This document shows, one piece after another, positions 11,374-22,990 of a stretch of DNA of 64,000 bases. Source of the stretch: Vitellaria paradoxa (lineage: Eukaryota > Streptophyta > Magnoliopsida > Ericales > Sapotaceae); assembly GCA_019916065.1 (NCBI GenBank), contig CM034236.1, positions 22,294,941-22,358,940 on the forward strand, written 5' to 3'. The position numbers were made by a program, and so were the translations under genes. Positions within the stretch are counted from its first letter, which is position 1. Each line of letters starts with the position of its first letter. Below the pieces are notes generated by a model, which saw only the letters and a program-made list of their open reading frames with translations, was not told the DNA's origin and ran no database searches.

Positions 11374-13646
11374 TCGATATTCAAATTTCAACTCTTGCAA
11401 TACATTTTGTATTGCAATCTCCTACATCCCATTTAAATTCCTATTAATTTTAATTATCTTAAAATAATGTTTTGACCGATTTTATAAAAACAACTCAAGT
11501 TAAAAGTATTATTTTTATTAATCATATGTTTGTACTTCATAAAAATAACTCAAATGCTAATTAATAATATTAAAAGTGACTAATTAAACTTCAAAAGTGA
11601 ACTTAAAAGAAGAATTGACCCTAGCCAAATTAAATTTAGGCACTTCCAACCTTAAATAGTAGTAGACATTTTTCTTTGTATTTTAAATTTAAAATATGCT
11701 AAGAGTTGCAATTATGATGGTATTTAAATTTTTATTAAATCCAATTTATATTCAGTAATTTTTAAATTATTTTTCAATCCTAACTATTATCTAAATATTT
11801 TCTTTGTGTTTTTAAATTTAATTTCAAATATGTTTGAAATATATAAATTTTGGAATACTAATGAACCAATGAGGCAACTGGATCTATTTTAGAAACCCAT
11901 TAACTCACTTCATATTATATACAATCAAATAACACAACTGTATTAGCTATACAGACAAAAGAAAATTTGTAATTATAATTATGTACCGTTGTGAGAGAAA
12001 AAGAAGTAAAAAGAGAAAAAATACTAAAAAATGAAAAAAAGAGAGAATTCTATTAAAAAATTTCTAAAAAAAAATGAAAAGTAGAATGATAAATAGGGAG
12101 TTTATACATACAATTTGGTTTAATTAGAAAAAAGAAAGAATTACACAACTTTAATATATATATATATATATATATACACAGATAATATAGATTACAAAAA
12201 TAACTCAAACATTAAGTAATATTAATTGACCAAAAATTATGAACATGACCAAAATAAATTTAAAATTGGATATTTTTCTAAAAAAAATTATTCCCAAACT
12301 TAAATAATATTTCGGCATTTTTTATGTTTTTAAATTTAAGACATAATAAAAGTTGTTATTGTAAAAAAAAGTTATATTTCTTAAATTTATTTAATATTTA
12401 ATAATTTTTAAATTTTTTTCAACCCAAATTATTTTTTTAATAAATTTTATAATTACAATTAACCAATAGGTAGGTTACATTTAGCCTATGTTTGAAACAT
12501 GGATTTATAGAGGAAAAGGAAAAGTGAAGGAAAATGATAGAAATGTAAATAAAGTAAAAAGGTCAAATTTATTTCATTTTTGTATTGAATTAGAAAAATA
12601 AGTCTAAAATGAATAAATATTTATCAACAAAATTTAATTTTTACTTAGTTATTAGTTAAGCATACAAGGATTGCACATATTATAAATTTTATGTTCCATT
12701 TATTTTTTGTTTCTTTTTACAAATTCATGTTTCAAATATACCATTAAGGAACCCATTGGATCAATTTATACATCGATGAAGATTGCATATCATAACTATA
12801 GTAATTTTATGGATTAAAGAAAAAAAAGTGAAGTTGTTGTCATCTACTGATGCAAGACAAAAATGAAGTAAATATTTTGTGAATAACATCAAAAAGTATT
12901 AAAAAATGAGAAAATAGCATTTGATTCAAAGATTTGTAAAATTAAAAAGAAAATAGAATAGTGAACATAGAGAGTAACATAAAGTATTTAATAATAATTT
13001 TTGATTAGTTTCATAAAAGCACTTAAATTAAAAATAATATTATTAATTACACATTGTGCTTTAAAAAAATATGGTCAACTTGATAAATTTAAATTTAAAA
13101 TTAAAATTTAAAACAAATCACTCTCAAGACTAATTTTATTCAAAGATAACTAAAAATTAAAAAAAAAATAGAATGGTGAATATAGAAAATCCCACATAGG
13201 ATTTAATAACAATTTTTTGACTGGTTTATAAAAATAATTCAAATAAAAAATATTTTTACTGATCATATGTGCTTTATAAAATAAAATAAATATAGTTAAG
13301 TAGACCAATTAAAATTTAGAATTATAATTTAGAAAAATAATTACTTCGAGTCCTAATTAATATTTTATTTTTTTTTGGTACTTTTAACTTGTAAAAATAG
13401 TAAGAATTGTTGTTATGAAATAAATAACCTAACTATCATTTAAGTTTCTTTTTATTTGTGTTTTTTATTTAATTATATTTTTATTTATTTCATTATTAAT
13501 GCTTACAAAATATGTAAATTTTACAACTATATTGATTTTATGAACAAGTGGATTCCTTTTTAAAACCTAACAAAGTGGGTCTCCTTCTTGGAACCAATGA
13601 GTTCATTCATATCTATTAAAATTATATACCACAACTCTAGTGGTTT
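11374..13646. repeat. Decayed long tandem or dispersed repeat block
   Basis: Phrases recur in the same order: TTTATAAAAAYAACTCAA (near 11485, 11540, 12190, 13225), AGAATGGTGAAYATAGA (12955, 13170), AACCAATGAG (11862, 13590) and a purine-rich stretch with AAAAAGTGAA (near 12000, 12815, 14215). This suggests three or so copies of a unit of several hundred bases, much eroded and interrupted by the MITE at 12484 and the hAT-like element at 13656. The last copy seems to resume at 14206-14345. A (TA)n tract lies at about 12152-12173. Confidence 0.55.
12484..12743. mobile_element. Tourist-like MITE, 260 bp, TTA duplication
   Basis: Terminal inverted repeats: the left end GCCTATGTTTGAAACATGGA pairs with the right end, whose complement reads TGGTATATTTGAAACATGAA. 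It is flanked by TTA on both sides (12481-12483 and 12744-12746), the duplication typical of PIF/Harbinger elements. The interior is AT-rich and non-coding, so mobility would depend on a transposase supplied elsewhere. Confidence 0.72.
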
Positions 13647-13655
13647 TATATACCT

Positions 13656-14196
13656 AGGGGTGGAAATGAGCCGAGCCGAGCTTTAACATGCTCGAGCTCG
13701 GCTCGAGCTTTTTATACTAAGCTCAAGTTCGATTCGAGCTTTTATATAGGCTCAAGCTCGACTCGATAAAGAATGATTTAAGCTCGATTAAGCTCGCGAA
13801 TAGTTCGATTAAACCAAAATGACGTCGTTTTGATTTAAAATATAATATATTTAGAAAATATAATAAAAATATTATTAAAATTATAAAAATATTATTAAAA
13901 AAATATATATTATTTTAACCGAGCCTGCTCGCGAGTTTTCGAGCCGAGCTTCTCTAGGCTCGAGCTCGAGCTCGAGCTCGAATCCAAAACGAGCCAAAAA
14001 TTAAACTCGGTTCGAGCTCGTTTAACTCACGAATCGAGCTTGAGCCGAGCCTTTTTCGAGCCGAGCTCGAATCCAAAACGAGCCAAAAATCAAACTCGGT
14101 TCGAGCTCGTTTAACTCACGAATCGAGCTTGAGCCGAGCCTTTTTCGAGCCGAGCTCGAATAGCTCGCGAACGGCTCGGTTCGTTTCCACCATTAT
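13656..14196. mobile_element. hAT-like non-autonomous element, GAGCCGAGCTCG-rich
   Basis: A 541-bp GC-rich island in AT-rich DNA. The left end AGGGGTGGAAATGAGCCGAG is matched by the complement of the right end, ...GGTGGAAACGAACCGAGCC. ATATACCT stands on both sides (13648-13655 and 14197-14204), an 8-bp duplication as expected for hAT elements; the match extends to 10 bases if neighbouring T and A are counted. The body is built of GAGCTCGAGC-type words and has no ORF. Confidence 0.75.
13981..14158. repeat. Near-perfect 89-bp tandem pair inside the hAT-like element
   Basis: Copy one 13981-14069 and copy two 14070-14158, starting AATCCAAAACGAGCCAAAAA. They differ at about one position (TTAAACTCGG versus TCAAACTCGG), so this is a recent internal duplication. 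Confidence 0.9.
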
Positions 14197-14205
14197 ATAT
14201 ACCTA

Positions 14206-14809
14206 AGAAAAAAAAAAAAGTGAAATTGTAGTGGTTTAGCAATGTTGGACAATGTGTGAATGAGAAGAGAAAAAAGGGAATAAAAGAATTTCAAAAATAA
14301 TTTAAAAATTTGTTAAAAAAAATAGAATGGAGATGAAATAAGCATGCCACCTAGGATTAAAGCGATGGAAAGTGCTCGTGTTATCTCTTAAAGGAGAGAA
14401 TGAAAACATCCTAAGTTCAAGGTGACCAGTTTTAGCAATTTAAATTGGTAAAATGGTGAAGCACTAGTTGAGCCCATAGGAAGAGGTGCCGTTAATTCAC
14501 AATTCTTTTTCTCTTAGCTAATGAGTGCCACACAATAAAAATCAAAGAAATGTGGTTTGAATTTTGAAAACAAAATCTACTTAGGCATTTCATCAAATAC
14601 CTAGGAGACAACAATTAAATCCAATTTGAAAATTGTTAATGGAAAATTTGATTAAACTTAAAACAAATATGAAAATGACTTGGATCAAACTAATTCGAGT
14701 AGTGAATTCTATAGATTCTCAAGTATCAATTATAACTCAATTTAACCCTTATACAAGAGTAGATCGGAAGATATCTATCATTCAAGTCCAAAATAGAAAA
14801 ATAACTAAT
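14206..14809. other. No gene; possible SINE-like stretch
   Basis: The first ~140 bp resume the decayed repeat. Around 14350-14440 there is weak tRNA-promoter-like spacing (GCGATGGAAAGTG and AAGTTCAAGGTGACC), too degenerate to call. No coding signal beyond chance ORFs. Confidence 0.4.
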
Positions 14810-15375
14810 CAATTTGGTTGTAACATTATGTTCACTTGGTTGAGTCCTTAAATCAAACACTTAGAGTGTAATAATCCATGTAGATGTACATGAGAGTTCT
14901 AGGTAACAATCCACATACAAAATTGTATGAAAATTCTAACTAAGCAACTCACATGTAGTGTACATAGAATATACAATCAAAAGTTAACCTAGTAATATCA
15001 ACTAGTGATTTCAAAGGATCCAAACAACCAATCATCATTCATTACAAATCTAAAGAAAATTGAACATTAAAGTGCAAATTAGAACAATAGTGGATTAATT
15101 TGGTGAGAAAGTTAGGTTTATCTAATTGGAAATCCCAATCAAACGCTTAGAGTGCAAACCTATAGAGTACATGCAAGTTCTATATTAGCCATTCACATAT
15201 AAATCCTGAAGAAAGTGCATGAAAATTCTAAATTAGCAACTTACATATAATCGATATAAACTATACAAACAAGCTTGATCTAAAATTATCAATTGATGAT
15301 TTCAATATATCCAAACAAATCAACTACTATTCAAAGAAAATTCTCAAGGAAATTTAACATTGAAATTAAAAGTAC
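14810..15375. repeat. Diverged 286-bp direct duplication
   Basis: AAACRCTTAGAGTGYA occurs at about 14857 and 15143, followed in both copies by TACATG.RAGTTCTA, CAYATA, TGAAAATTCTAA.TWAGCAACT, TATACAA and ATTTCAA.R.ATCCAAACAA. The spacing is 286 bp. Divergence is substantial, with small indels. Confidence 0.7.
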
Positions 15376-17118
15376 CTCAAAAATTCACATACATCATCTA
15401 CTCTCCTTTATTTGAATCCAAGCAAGAGAGCTACTCACTCATAGTAGAAGAGAAACTCAAACTTGTATTATAATTCAATATGCTCACAAAAGAAATTTAA
15501 AAGGAAAATTAAATTTTATGTCCTACCAAACAAGATCTAAACTATCTCTTTACAAAATATAAATCTACTCTCTAAGTTTAACTCTCTAATATATTGTCTC
15601 TCTAATGAAATTCTCTCAGAAAATACCCTTTCTATTTATATTACAACCCCACTCACATGCAAGCACTAAAATGCCCTCAAGAATGATTAGAAGTTACAAA
15701 ATTTATCCAGGTGGATCAGGTGGTCTGGACTTAGGTCCGTATTATACCATTATCCGAACCTAGGTGCAAACAAGGCTCCATATAAAAGTAAAATTCTTAG
15801 ATTCTCGATGGCAACCTTCTGGGGTCTGCACCTAGGTGCGCACTACCCTTTGTCCAGACCTAGGTGCGGAACGAACTTCATACTTTGTAATTTTCATAAG
15901 CTCCAAAGTTGCATAGTGTTCTGTGATCCCAACCTGGGTTGATACCAATCCCTATGCAAACTTAGGTGTGAACAAGCTTACTCCTGTGCAAACCTAGGTG
16001 TGGACAAGATTCCACATATAGAATTTTTTCTTCTTTTTTAGCTCTATTTCTTCCTCTTTTTGCCTTTTATTTCTTCTTCTTTTTGCCTCTCATTCATATA
16101 AGACTCTTCCATTTGTATTTTTATGTTGTTTAGGCCTCCAAATGCCTAGAATTAATTCCTGCAAATTGTAATTAATATAAAACACAAGTGTATGAGTAAT
16201 ATGTAATGAAATTAACTTTTAAATGAATATTTTTATGCAAATTGGGTTTTTAAAGAGTGTTTTAATTATGTTTTAGGTTTTATTTTATGTTTAAGACATG
16301 TTGAGCTTCAAAACTTACTTTGAACTTTAAGTTTGGATTTTAAAGTTATGTTTGGAATAGGATTTTGGTTTGTGTCATTATTTTAATGTTTTTGGGTCAA
16401 AGTTTGTTAATTAAAATGGCCAATGGGTGTGAATTATTATTAGGATAGATTTGAATTATTTAATTAGGGCTAATTGTTTAATTAGGGGTAGTTTTCTTTG
16501 TAAACACTTATAAATTTAGGATTGAGCCATCAGTAAGAGATTTAAAGTATTATTTTGCATTAACGTGAGGTGTGTTTTCCTCTTGTTCTTCGATGAACTT
16601 CTGAACTTATCAAGAATTTGTTCTTGTGGCGTTCTTCTATCTTCAATCCAAGGTTCTTGATTCAGTAAATCAACAAGTCTTAGTTCTATATTCTTTGATC
16701 TTGATATTAACTTTTCTGGGCTTTGATTCAATTGATCGTGGGTTTGAGGCATTTGACCAAGGGTTCACATAACCTTATTTCCACTCCCTGGGACCCATGG
16801 CCTCGTCTCTCTCTATCCTTTCCACCAAAACTTGCAACTCCTCATCCTCCATAATCTCCTCTTTAGTTGGACTTATCCATTGTGGGACTGGTTAGGAGAG
16901 TTCATCTAAACTACCTTATAATGGGGTTTTTGGAGTTGTAAAAATTTAGTATAAATTTGTAAAAGTTGTAGTGTGGGAATTTTGAATAAAAAATTTAAAT
17001 TTTATAAAGATTTGTATAAATTTGTAAAATTTTGCAGAGATCGAAACGAGGCCAATACATCAACTACAAAAATTTCCTTCCCCTTTTTATATCCAATTTG
17101 AAAATTATATCCCAACGA
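15376..17118. other. Intergenic; contains CCTAGGTGC-type word cluster
   Basis: No recognisable gene. At 15715-16010 variants of CCTAGGTGCGNAC recur five to six times (for example CTGCACCTAGGTGCGCAC, GACCTAGGTGCGGAAC, AACCTAGGTGTGGACAAG), separated by 20-100 bp. At about 16030-16090 there are short CTTCTTCTTTTTGCC repeats. The minus-strand ORF at 16516-16752 has no recognisable domain. Confidence 0.5.
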
Positions 17119-18318
17119 TTAGGGCATGTTTGGTAAAACTATCAGTTTTCAGTTTTTGTGTTTAATTTTTAATTTTTAGTTGTCAATTTCATAATAAAAA
17201 AGACAAATAAAAACTTGAAAACATGTTTGGTAACAATAGTTGTTAGTTGGTAGTTGTAGTTGTTAATTAATTAAATTCAATAAATTTAATTATTTTAATT
17301 ATATTAATTATCAAAAATAATTTAATCCAATAAAAATAAATATAATTAAACATAATTTATTATAATTATCTTTTAAAAATAATTTAATAAAATATATTTC
17401 ATGTTCATTAAATTAATTAAATTAAATTAAATTAATTTGATTTAATTAATTAATTATTTAATTAATTTAATTAATTTAATTATATTATTTTTCAAAATAA
17501 TTTAAGTCAATAAAAATAAAATATATTCAGTATAATTTAATTATATTAACCATTAAATATAATGTATGTTAAATTATTTTTATATTAGTTTAATTAATTA
17601 AATTTAATTAAATAATTAATTTAAATTAAATTAATTAAATATACTTATTTTAGTTATATTTTTATTAAAAATAATTTAATTTAATAAAAATAAAATATAT
17701 CAATTTAATTTATCATATTATTTATTAAAAATAATTTAATAAAATATTTTTATATTAACTAATTAAATTCAATTATAATTAATATAACTTATTTAATTAA
17801 TGTATTTAATATATAATTTAATATAATAAATTTATTATTGATAAAATTAATTATTAATTAAATTAAATTAAAATTAAATTTATTGTTAGTTAATTAAAAT
17901 TAAATTTAATATATTTTTATATAAATAAAAATAATATATTATTAATTTAATATATTAATACATTTTATATATTAATTAAACATTTTTATATTAAATAATA
18001 ATATATTTGACGGTAACCGGAGATGAATAGGAGGTAGTGGCAATGATGGGAAGTAATGGCCAAATGTTAGTGGCGATTAGCAAATGATGGTGATTGATAA
18101 TTGTAACTAGTAGTGATTGTATAGGAAAATAAAAACTGAAAATGAAACTTGAAAACACACTTTTTTATGTTTTCATTATTTTTGAAAATTTTAAAAATAG
18201 TTTTTATTTTTTTGAAAACTAAAACTGAAAACAAATTTATTAGATGAGTTTTCAGTTTAATTTAAAAAAATAAAAATAAAAAAGTGAAAATGAAATAGTT
18301 GTCAAAACAGAACTTAAC
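17119..18318. mobile_element. AT-rich TIR element (non-autonomous DNA transposon, probable)
   Basis: The left end GTTAGGGCATGTTTGGTAAAAC (from about 17117) is echoed by the complement of the right end, GTTAAGTTCTGTTTTGACAAC. Subterminal CAGTTTTCAGTTTTT is paired with AAAACTGAAAAC runs near the right end. The interior (17250-18000) is almost pure A/T built from TTAATTAAATTAAATT words. No ORF. A clear target-site duplication could not be read, so the exact ends are uncertain. Confidence 0.55.
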
Positions 18319-18509
18319 AATCCACCTTTTGTTGTGCGGTGGTAGTTTTAGTTTGACTCAATGAAGTACCGCAAGCCTTTTTGGTCGGTTCTTAAAATGA
18401 ATCTACTTACGAACAAATAAGACCTCCACCTTTATACCACAGTAACAGTAACCAATGGCAACATCTCTTTTTCATATTTTGACAGGGACAATTTTTTTCC
18501 CCCTTTAAA

Positions 18510-19223
18510 TATTTAGATTAAAAAAAAATCAAAAGTTGGTTGTTTTGCATCAAAACTCTAAGATTTATTCCCGCAGATGCATCACCCTGTACCACAAAAG
18601 GGTGGGAACCCACAGACACTGCTTTTTTTCAACTTCTCAAAGATTGAATTCGATGATCGGTTCTAATTAAAGGAATCCTATTAAGTAATTGGGCTAGTGT
18701 GGGTTTGGGTCAAGATATCATTGCTGCTATTTTTCCCAGTCTATGGCTACCCACCTTAATTATGTGAAATTATATGGCTCACATAATTCACCTCATCTCG
18801 ACCAAATTGACACCTGTCTTTCCTTACAATCAACTTATTTTTCTCAAGTTCACCAAAAACACTTCTCATATGCTTCAAATGATCCTCCCAACAATGGCTA
18901 CATATCAAAAATACCAAAACAATTAAATTTCTGAATAAATGACTTAGATGCCTCTTTCATCAAGGATTGGAACATAGTCAGTGCGTTAGTTAATCCAAAT
19001 AACATCACGAGAAATTCGCAGTGGCTGTGATGAATCCTCAATGCCATCGTCTCCGTATCCTTCTCCTTCGGATCCATGAGAATTTGGTGGTACCCAGAAT
19101 GTAAATCATGCTCAGTAAAGAATGCAATTCATTAAGAAACTCACCAGTCACCAATATATGGACTTTGTCCTTTGATTGTAATGATATTGAAGAACTAATG
19201 GCACCGGAAATGAATATGGACTA
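18510..19223 (-). pseudogene. Ty3/gypsy reverse transcriptase remnant, distal part
   Basis: Read on the minus strand from 19223 downward the blocks fit a gypsy reverse transcriptase: HDLHSGYHQILMDPKEKD, then CEFLVMLFGLTNALTMFQSL, then WEDHLKHMRSVFGELEKN, CQFGRDEVNYVSHII, and a trace of VAIDWEK / KIAAMIS from the linker toward RNase H. The catalytic YVDD-type stretch (near 18925) is destroyed, and stops and frameshifts are frequent. The upstream part is displaced to 22893-22990 by a solo LTR, so the gypsy copy is older than that LTR. Confidence 0.82.
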
Positions 19224-19944
19224 TGTAATAACCTGAATTTTTTTCCTTAATTAAATTATTTAAGTGTGGTAGTGATATTTATTATAGTAAAATCTAGAAA
19301 ATTGAGCATTTGAAAATTTTTGGAATGATAAAAATTAGTTGAAAAATTTTCGGATTAAAATTCACCCTATGTGGGAGTTTAATGTAGAATTTCTAAAATT
19401 TTTATCCAAACACTTCTTAGCCCAATTACTTATTTGGTTCAAACCAAGACCATTAACCCATGGGTCAACCCTTTTTTTTGACTCACCTCAACTCACTTCA
19501 ACTCACTTTATCACTCAATGAATTGGCACATGAATAGTTGCTTTAAATTATTTCCCAACAACTTCATTTCCATCTTCCATACACTCTCACCATCTTTCAA
19601 ATTATTAGACTAATTGGACAAAGAGAAGACCCACATTGATGACCTTAAAGCATCTTTTTCAAATTATTTAGCAAACAAGATTTAAAGCATTTTGTTTGAA
19701 AGCTAGCATGATTTAAGCATTTGGTTAAATTGTCAAAAAGCTAGCATGATTGTTTAAATTTGTCAAAAAGTTAGCTTGATTCCCGGATCATGCCACCTCC
19801 ATACATCTTCCCCAATGCTTTTCTTAAATGATATGGTTAGATAGTCAAAAAGTAAGCATGATTCTTGGATCATGCTACCAATTGTATAGGCATGATCTTA
19901 CCTTAGTTGAATTTTTTCTCCACCAATAATTTTCTCTACACTCC

Positions 19945-19953
19945 CTATAAATT
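19945..19953 (+). promoter_or_regulatory. TATA box of the solo LTR
   Basis: CTATAAATT about 720 bp into the LTR, followed after ~25 bp by an AAGAGAAGAAATAGG leader; the usual place for retrotransposon transcription to start. Confidence 0.55.
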
Positions 19954-21235
19954 GTGTGTCTTCAAAGAGAAGAAATAGGAGAGAAATAATAATAAATTAT
20001 TAATTAGTGAGGCTGAAGATTTGGTGTTGCTTGGAGGAAGAAGAAAGGCTTGGAATTTTCCAATTTGGGTGGTGTTCAAAGCTAACTCATTTTTCCTTCT
20101 CAGACTTGGTCATTAATATCTTCATTGAGGTAGGATGATGAATCTCCTAAAATATATTGATGCATTTTCTGATTTGAAGTATGAAACTTGATTGTGATAA
20201 AAATAAATACCCGTATATTGGGGGTATGGAAGCCAAAATTTTGACTGAAGTAACTCAGTATGCTGATAGCTCTCTATTTGTAACTTCTTATGTGCTTCTA
20301 ACCCCTAAAACGGTGGAATTTGGCTTTGGCTAAAACATAAAAGTTGTAGCCCTTTCAGTTTCTTTTCAACCCAAAAAGAATTGCATCAATCCGATTTGTG
20401 AGTCAAAAGTTATGCCCAAAATACTGAGCACGTGTAAAACTGTATTTTCTGAACAAACTGAATTCAAAGCTGTTTTTGTACCTTTAGACCTTAAAATTTT
20501 AAAAGTGTAAAACATGAAAGTTGTAGGTCTTGAAGTCTAGTTTCTACAGATATAAGTTTATAGATATTGGAGTCTTGCTCTATTTTATATGAATTTTCTT
20601 TCAAGCTGCTATTCTGCTTAACTTTAATTGATGCTTGTTTGGATTTGTTTAGAATATTATGTTTAAAGATTTATTTAAATTTCCAATTTCCTTCTGTTAG
20701 TTATTGTCATGTTAATAATTTCTATTGATATGAAATTATTTTAAACTAGATATTATGTATTATTTGACACTCTAATATTGATGATAATTGACTTAGATAA
20801 TCAGTTTCATCATGGATAGTTGGTATGACTTATTCAAACTAAAATGCTAGTATTTGATAAAAATACCCAAAAGAAACAATGGACTTGTTCTTTTCTCATT
20901 TGGTCTTTCTTAAATGAATTTGATTTATTTTTGGCATTGTTTTGTCAACCTAGCAAGTTATATAATTATATTTTTATGATTAAGTGAATTTAATGAAACT
21001 CATTTAATACATTCCTAAACATTGGGATAATTCTATGGACATTTGTGGATATCTTGAAGCCAAAAACCTATGATAAGGGTTTGGTTTATAAATAAGATGA
21101 TGATTGAAAATTTTTTTAAATTATTTTTTTGAATAAAATAAAACTTATCAATTTTGCTAAAAATTAAATATAAGTCCAAGAGCTATTTATATCTTTATAT
21201 TCCATAAAATAATAAATAAAAGGTAAAAGGAGCAA

Positions 21236-21330
21236 AACCAAGATTTGCACCCAATAAGGTTCGAACTTGCGACTTTGAATCGCAATAGGGTCGCCCACCC
21301 ACTAAGCTACCAACCTCGGCCTAATTAATA
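21236..21330 (-). repeat. tRNA-derived (SINE-like) segment inside the LTR
   Basis: The minus strand reads GGTAGCTTAGTGGGTGGG (pol III A box, TRGCNNAGTGG type) and about 35 nt later GCAAGTTCGAACCTT (B box, GTTCGAACC). The length and spacing fit a tRNA-related SINE head. It does not fold into a complete tRNA with a paired acceptor stem, so it is not called as a tRNA gene. Confidence 0.6.
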
Positions 21331-22036
21331 TACCATTAGAAATAATTTTATTCTTATCAATTGGTACGGTAAACTTATCAAAATACTTAACTAAAATACT
21401 ATTTGTATTCTAATTTTTTTTTCTTACTTGCTAATGTTAATTTACATATAGTGCCTACCTTTGTGATAATGATATTGATGACTATGTTAAATCTTTGATT
21501 TATTGAGAATTACTATTAAAGTATGGATATAGATAAAGTGCTTAAAAATCTATTGCATGTGACTAAATAATCTCACTTTTGATTCACTCGCCCTGGGAAC
21601 ATTGCCGGTGTTATTAAAAATGTCTGATTTCATACAAGGTACCCTTGGAATGTAAAAGGGTGAGAAGAAATTAAGGCACTTGGTGCTAAAGCTGTTTTTG
21701 GCAATGGGGTGATGGGTGGGTAGAAATGGCCTTTTAGATGAAGATGGGAACATGCATTTTATTGGGAGATGCTCCCTTCTGACCTAGCCAGTCAGGTAGC
21801 CGGTCACGACGGCTAGGTTTTTGGTAGGTGACACCGTCGGTATGCATTGGATGTTAAGCCTGTAAAGTCACTGGTTCCCAAGGCTGGGGGTAGAGGAGGA
21901 TAGGAGTATGATTATCTTAGGAGGATTTAGATTAAACTCATTACAAAATTTTACTGTGACCAGCAACCTCTCTTGTTATGTATGAATGATGTGTTGGAAT
22001 TATTTAATTATATTTAATTCCTCTCGATTAATATTT

Positions 22037-22039
<3 letters not shown>

Positions 22040-22076
<37 letters not shown>

Positions 22077-22160
22077 AAACCTGTATCGCTACGGGGTTTG
22101 ATCCCGAGACCTTGAAGATCTAAATCTGAGATCCCTACCACTGCGACACAGACTTCATTG
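22040..22160 (-). repeat. Second SINE-like segment ending in (TA)n
   Basis: The minus strand has TGTCGCAGTGGTAGGG (A box) and, about 30 nt on, CTCGGGATCAAACCCC (B box), then TTTCATACA running into a (TA)n tract at about 22045-22071. The layout matches a short tRNA-derived SINE with a simple-repeat tail. Its family is different from the one at 21236. Confidence 0.6.
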
Positions 22161-22892
22161 TGGTATACACATCAGTATTTAATTATTTTACATGTAAGTA
22201 AAATAGTAGTTACGGTGACGATTTCATCGAACCGTTGTAAGTATAATTTACATTATTCAGTTGAGATCTATTGAATTAATTGTTGCATAAATAGTATGCC
22301 ACTTAAACACATTCACTTAATACAGTGTAGTATTACAACCACTGCATATAGGCACCTAGGAGATTCTGATTACTGGGCTTTAGTAGCTCACCCCTTGTGG
22401 AATATTTTTTCAGGATATTAAGCACAGGGATACAGAAGATGAGTTGGAAAGAGATTAATTTCTCTTAAATATTCCATCAGAAGAGTTATCTATTTTTTTT
22501 CTTCTTTCCTGCACAGAGCTGGAGGACTTTATTTTTGGTTTGTAATAATTGTTGGATGATTGTAATTATTAAGCATAGACCTAATTTACTTTTATTTGGT
22601 ATGTAATGTTAATAGCGTGATTGGGACACTTAGATGGCTCTGTAATATTTTTTCTCTATCTTTATTTTGTGCCCTGTAGTTGAAATCCCATCAAATGGTT
22701 CAGTCCAATGACTTATAATATTGTTTGGGATAAACGTGGGATTTTGACTATCTTAAATTTTTCTTAGGGTCAACCCCAATTGGAGGAAAACTCTAGGGTG
22801 TGACAGCGTGTTATTATCATCTTATTTTTTATACTAACAAATAAATTCAAGTCACCCCTGGGCATTCGGTTATGAAAATCCGGGGCGTGACA

Positions 22893-22990
22893 GACTAGTT
22901 CTTGCCTTGGTCATCCCGGGTACCAAAAACCATGCTGCTAATTTTTGAATTCCATTTTACTGGGTAATAGGGCTAACAATATGGGTAACA
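22893..22990 (-). pseudogene. Ty3/gypsy reverse transcriptase remnant, proximal part
   Basis: The minus strand reads AAWFLVPGMTKARTS up to the GACTA duplication; skipping the LTR, it continues PYSFPVPLV at 19223. Together this resembles the gypsy block IRPSTSPYSSPVLLVKKKDG. The fit across the insertion supports the nesting order, though this side alone is short and weak. Confidence 0.55.

Larger units (their letters stand above)
19224..22892 (+). mobile_element. Solo LTR, 3.7 kb, with GACTA duplication
   Basis: The element begins TGTAATAACCTGAAT and ends CCGGGGCGTGACA, TG...CA like an LTR, and is flanked by GACTA (19219-19223 and 22893-22897). Its termini match those of 26180-29023 and 38585-40962 in reverse orientation. 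A TATA box (CTATAAATT, 19945-19953) followed by a purine-rich GAAGAAATAGGAGAGAAAT leader gives the plus-strand sense. No protein domain is present. It carries two tRNA-promoter-like inserts (21236-21330 and 22040-22160), which help explain why it is longer than its relatives. A second GGGTGTGACA at 22794-22804 mimics the terminus. It interrupts a gypsy reverse transcriptase in opposite orientation. Tekay/Del-type LTRs have similar TGTAACACCCC ends, but that assignment is from family knowledge only. Confidence 0.88.

Noticed and set aside
21236..21330. Possible tRNA gene
   Set aside because: Only the A and B boxes fit; no paired acceptor stem or proper anticodon arm, and it lies inside an LTR.
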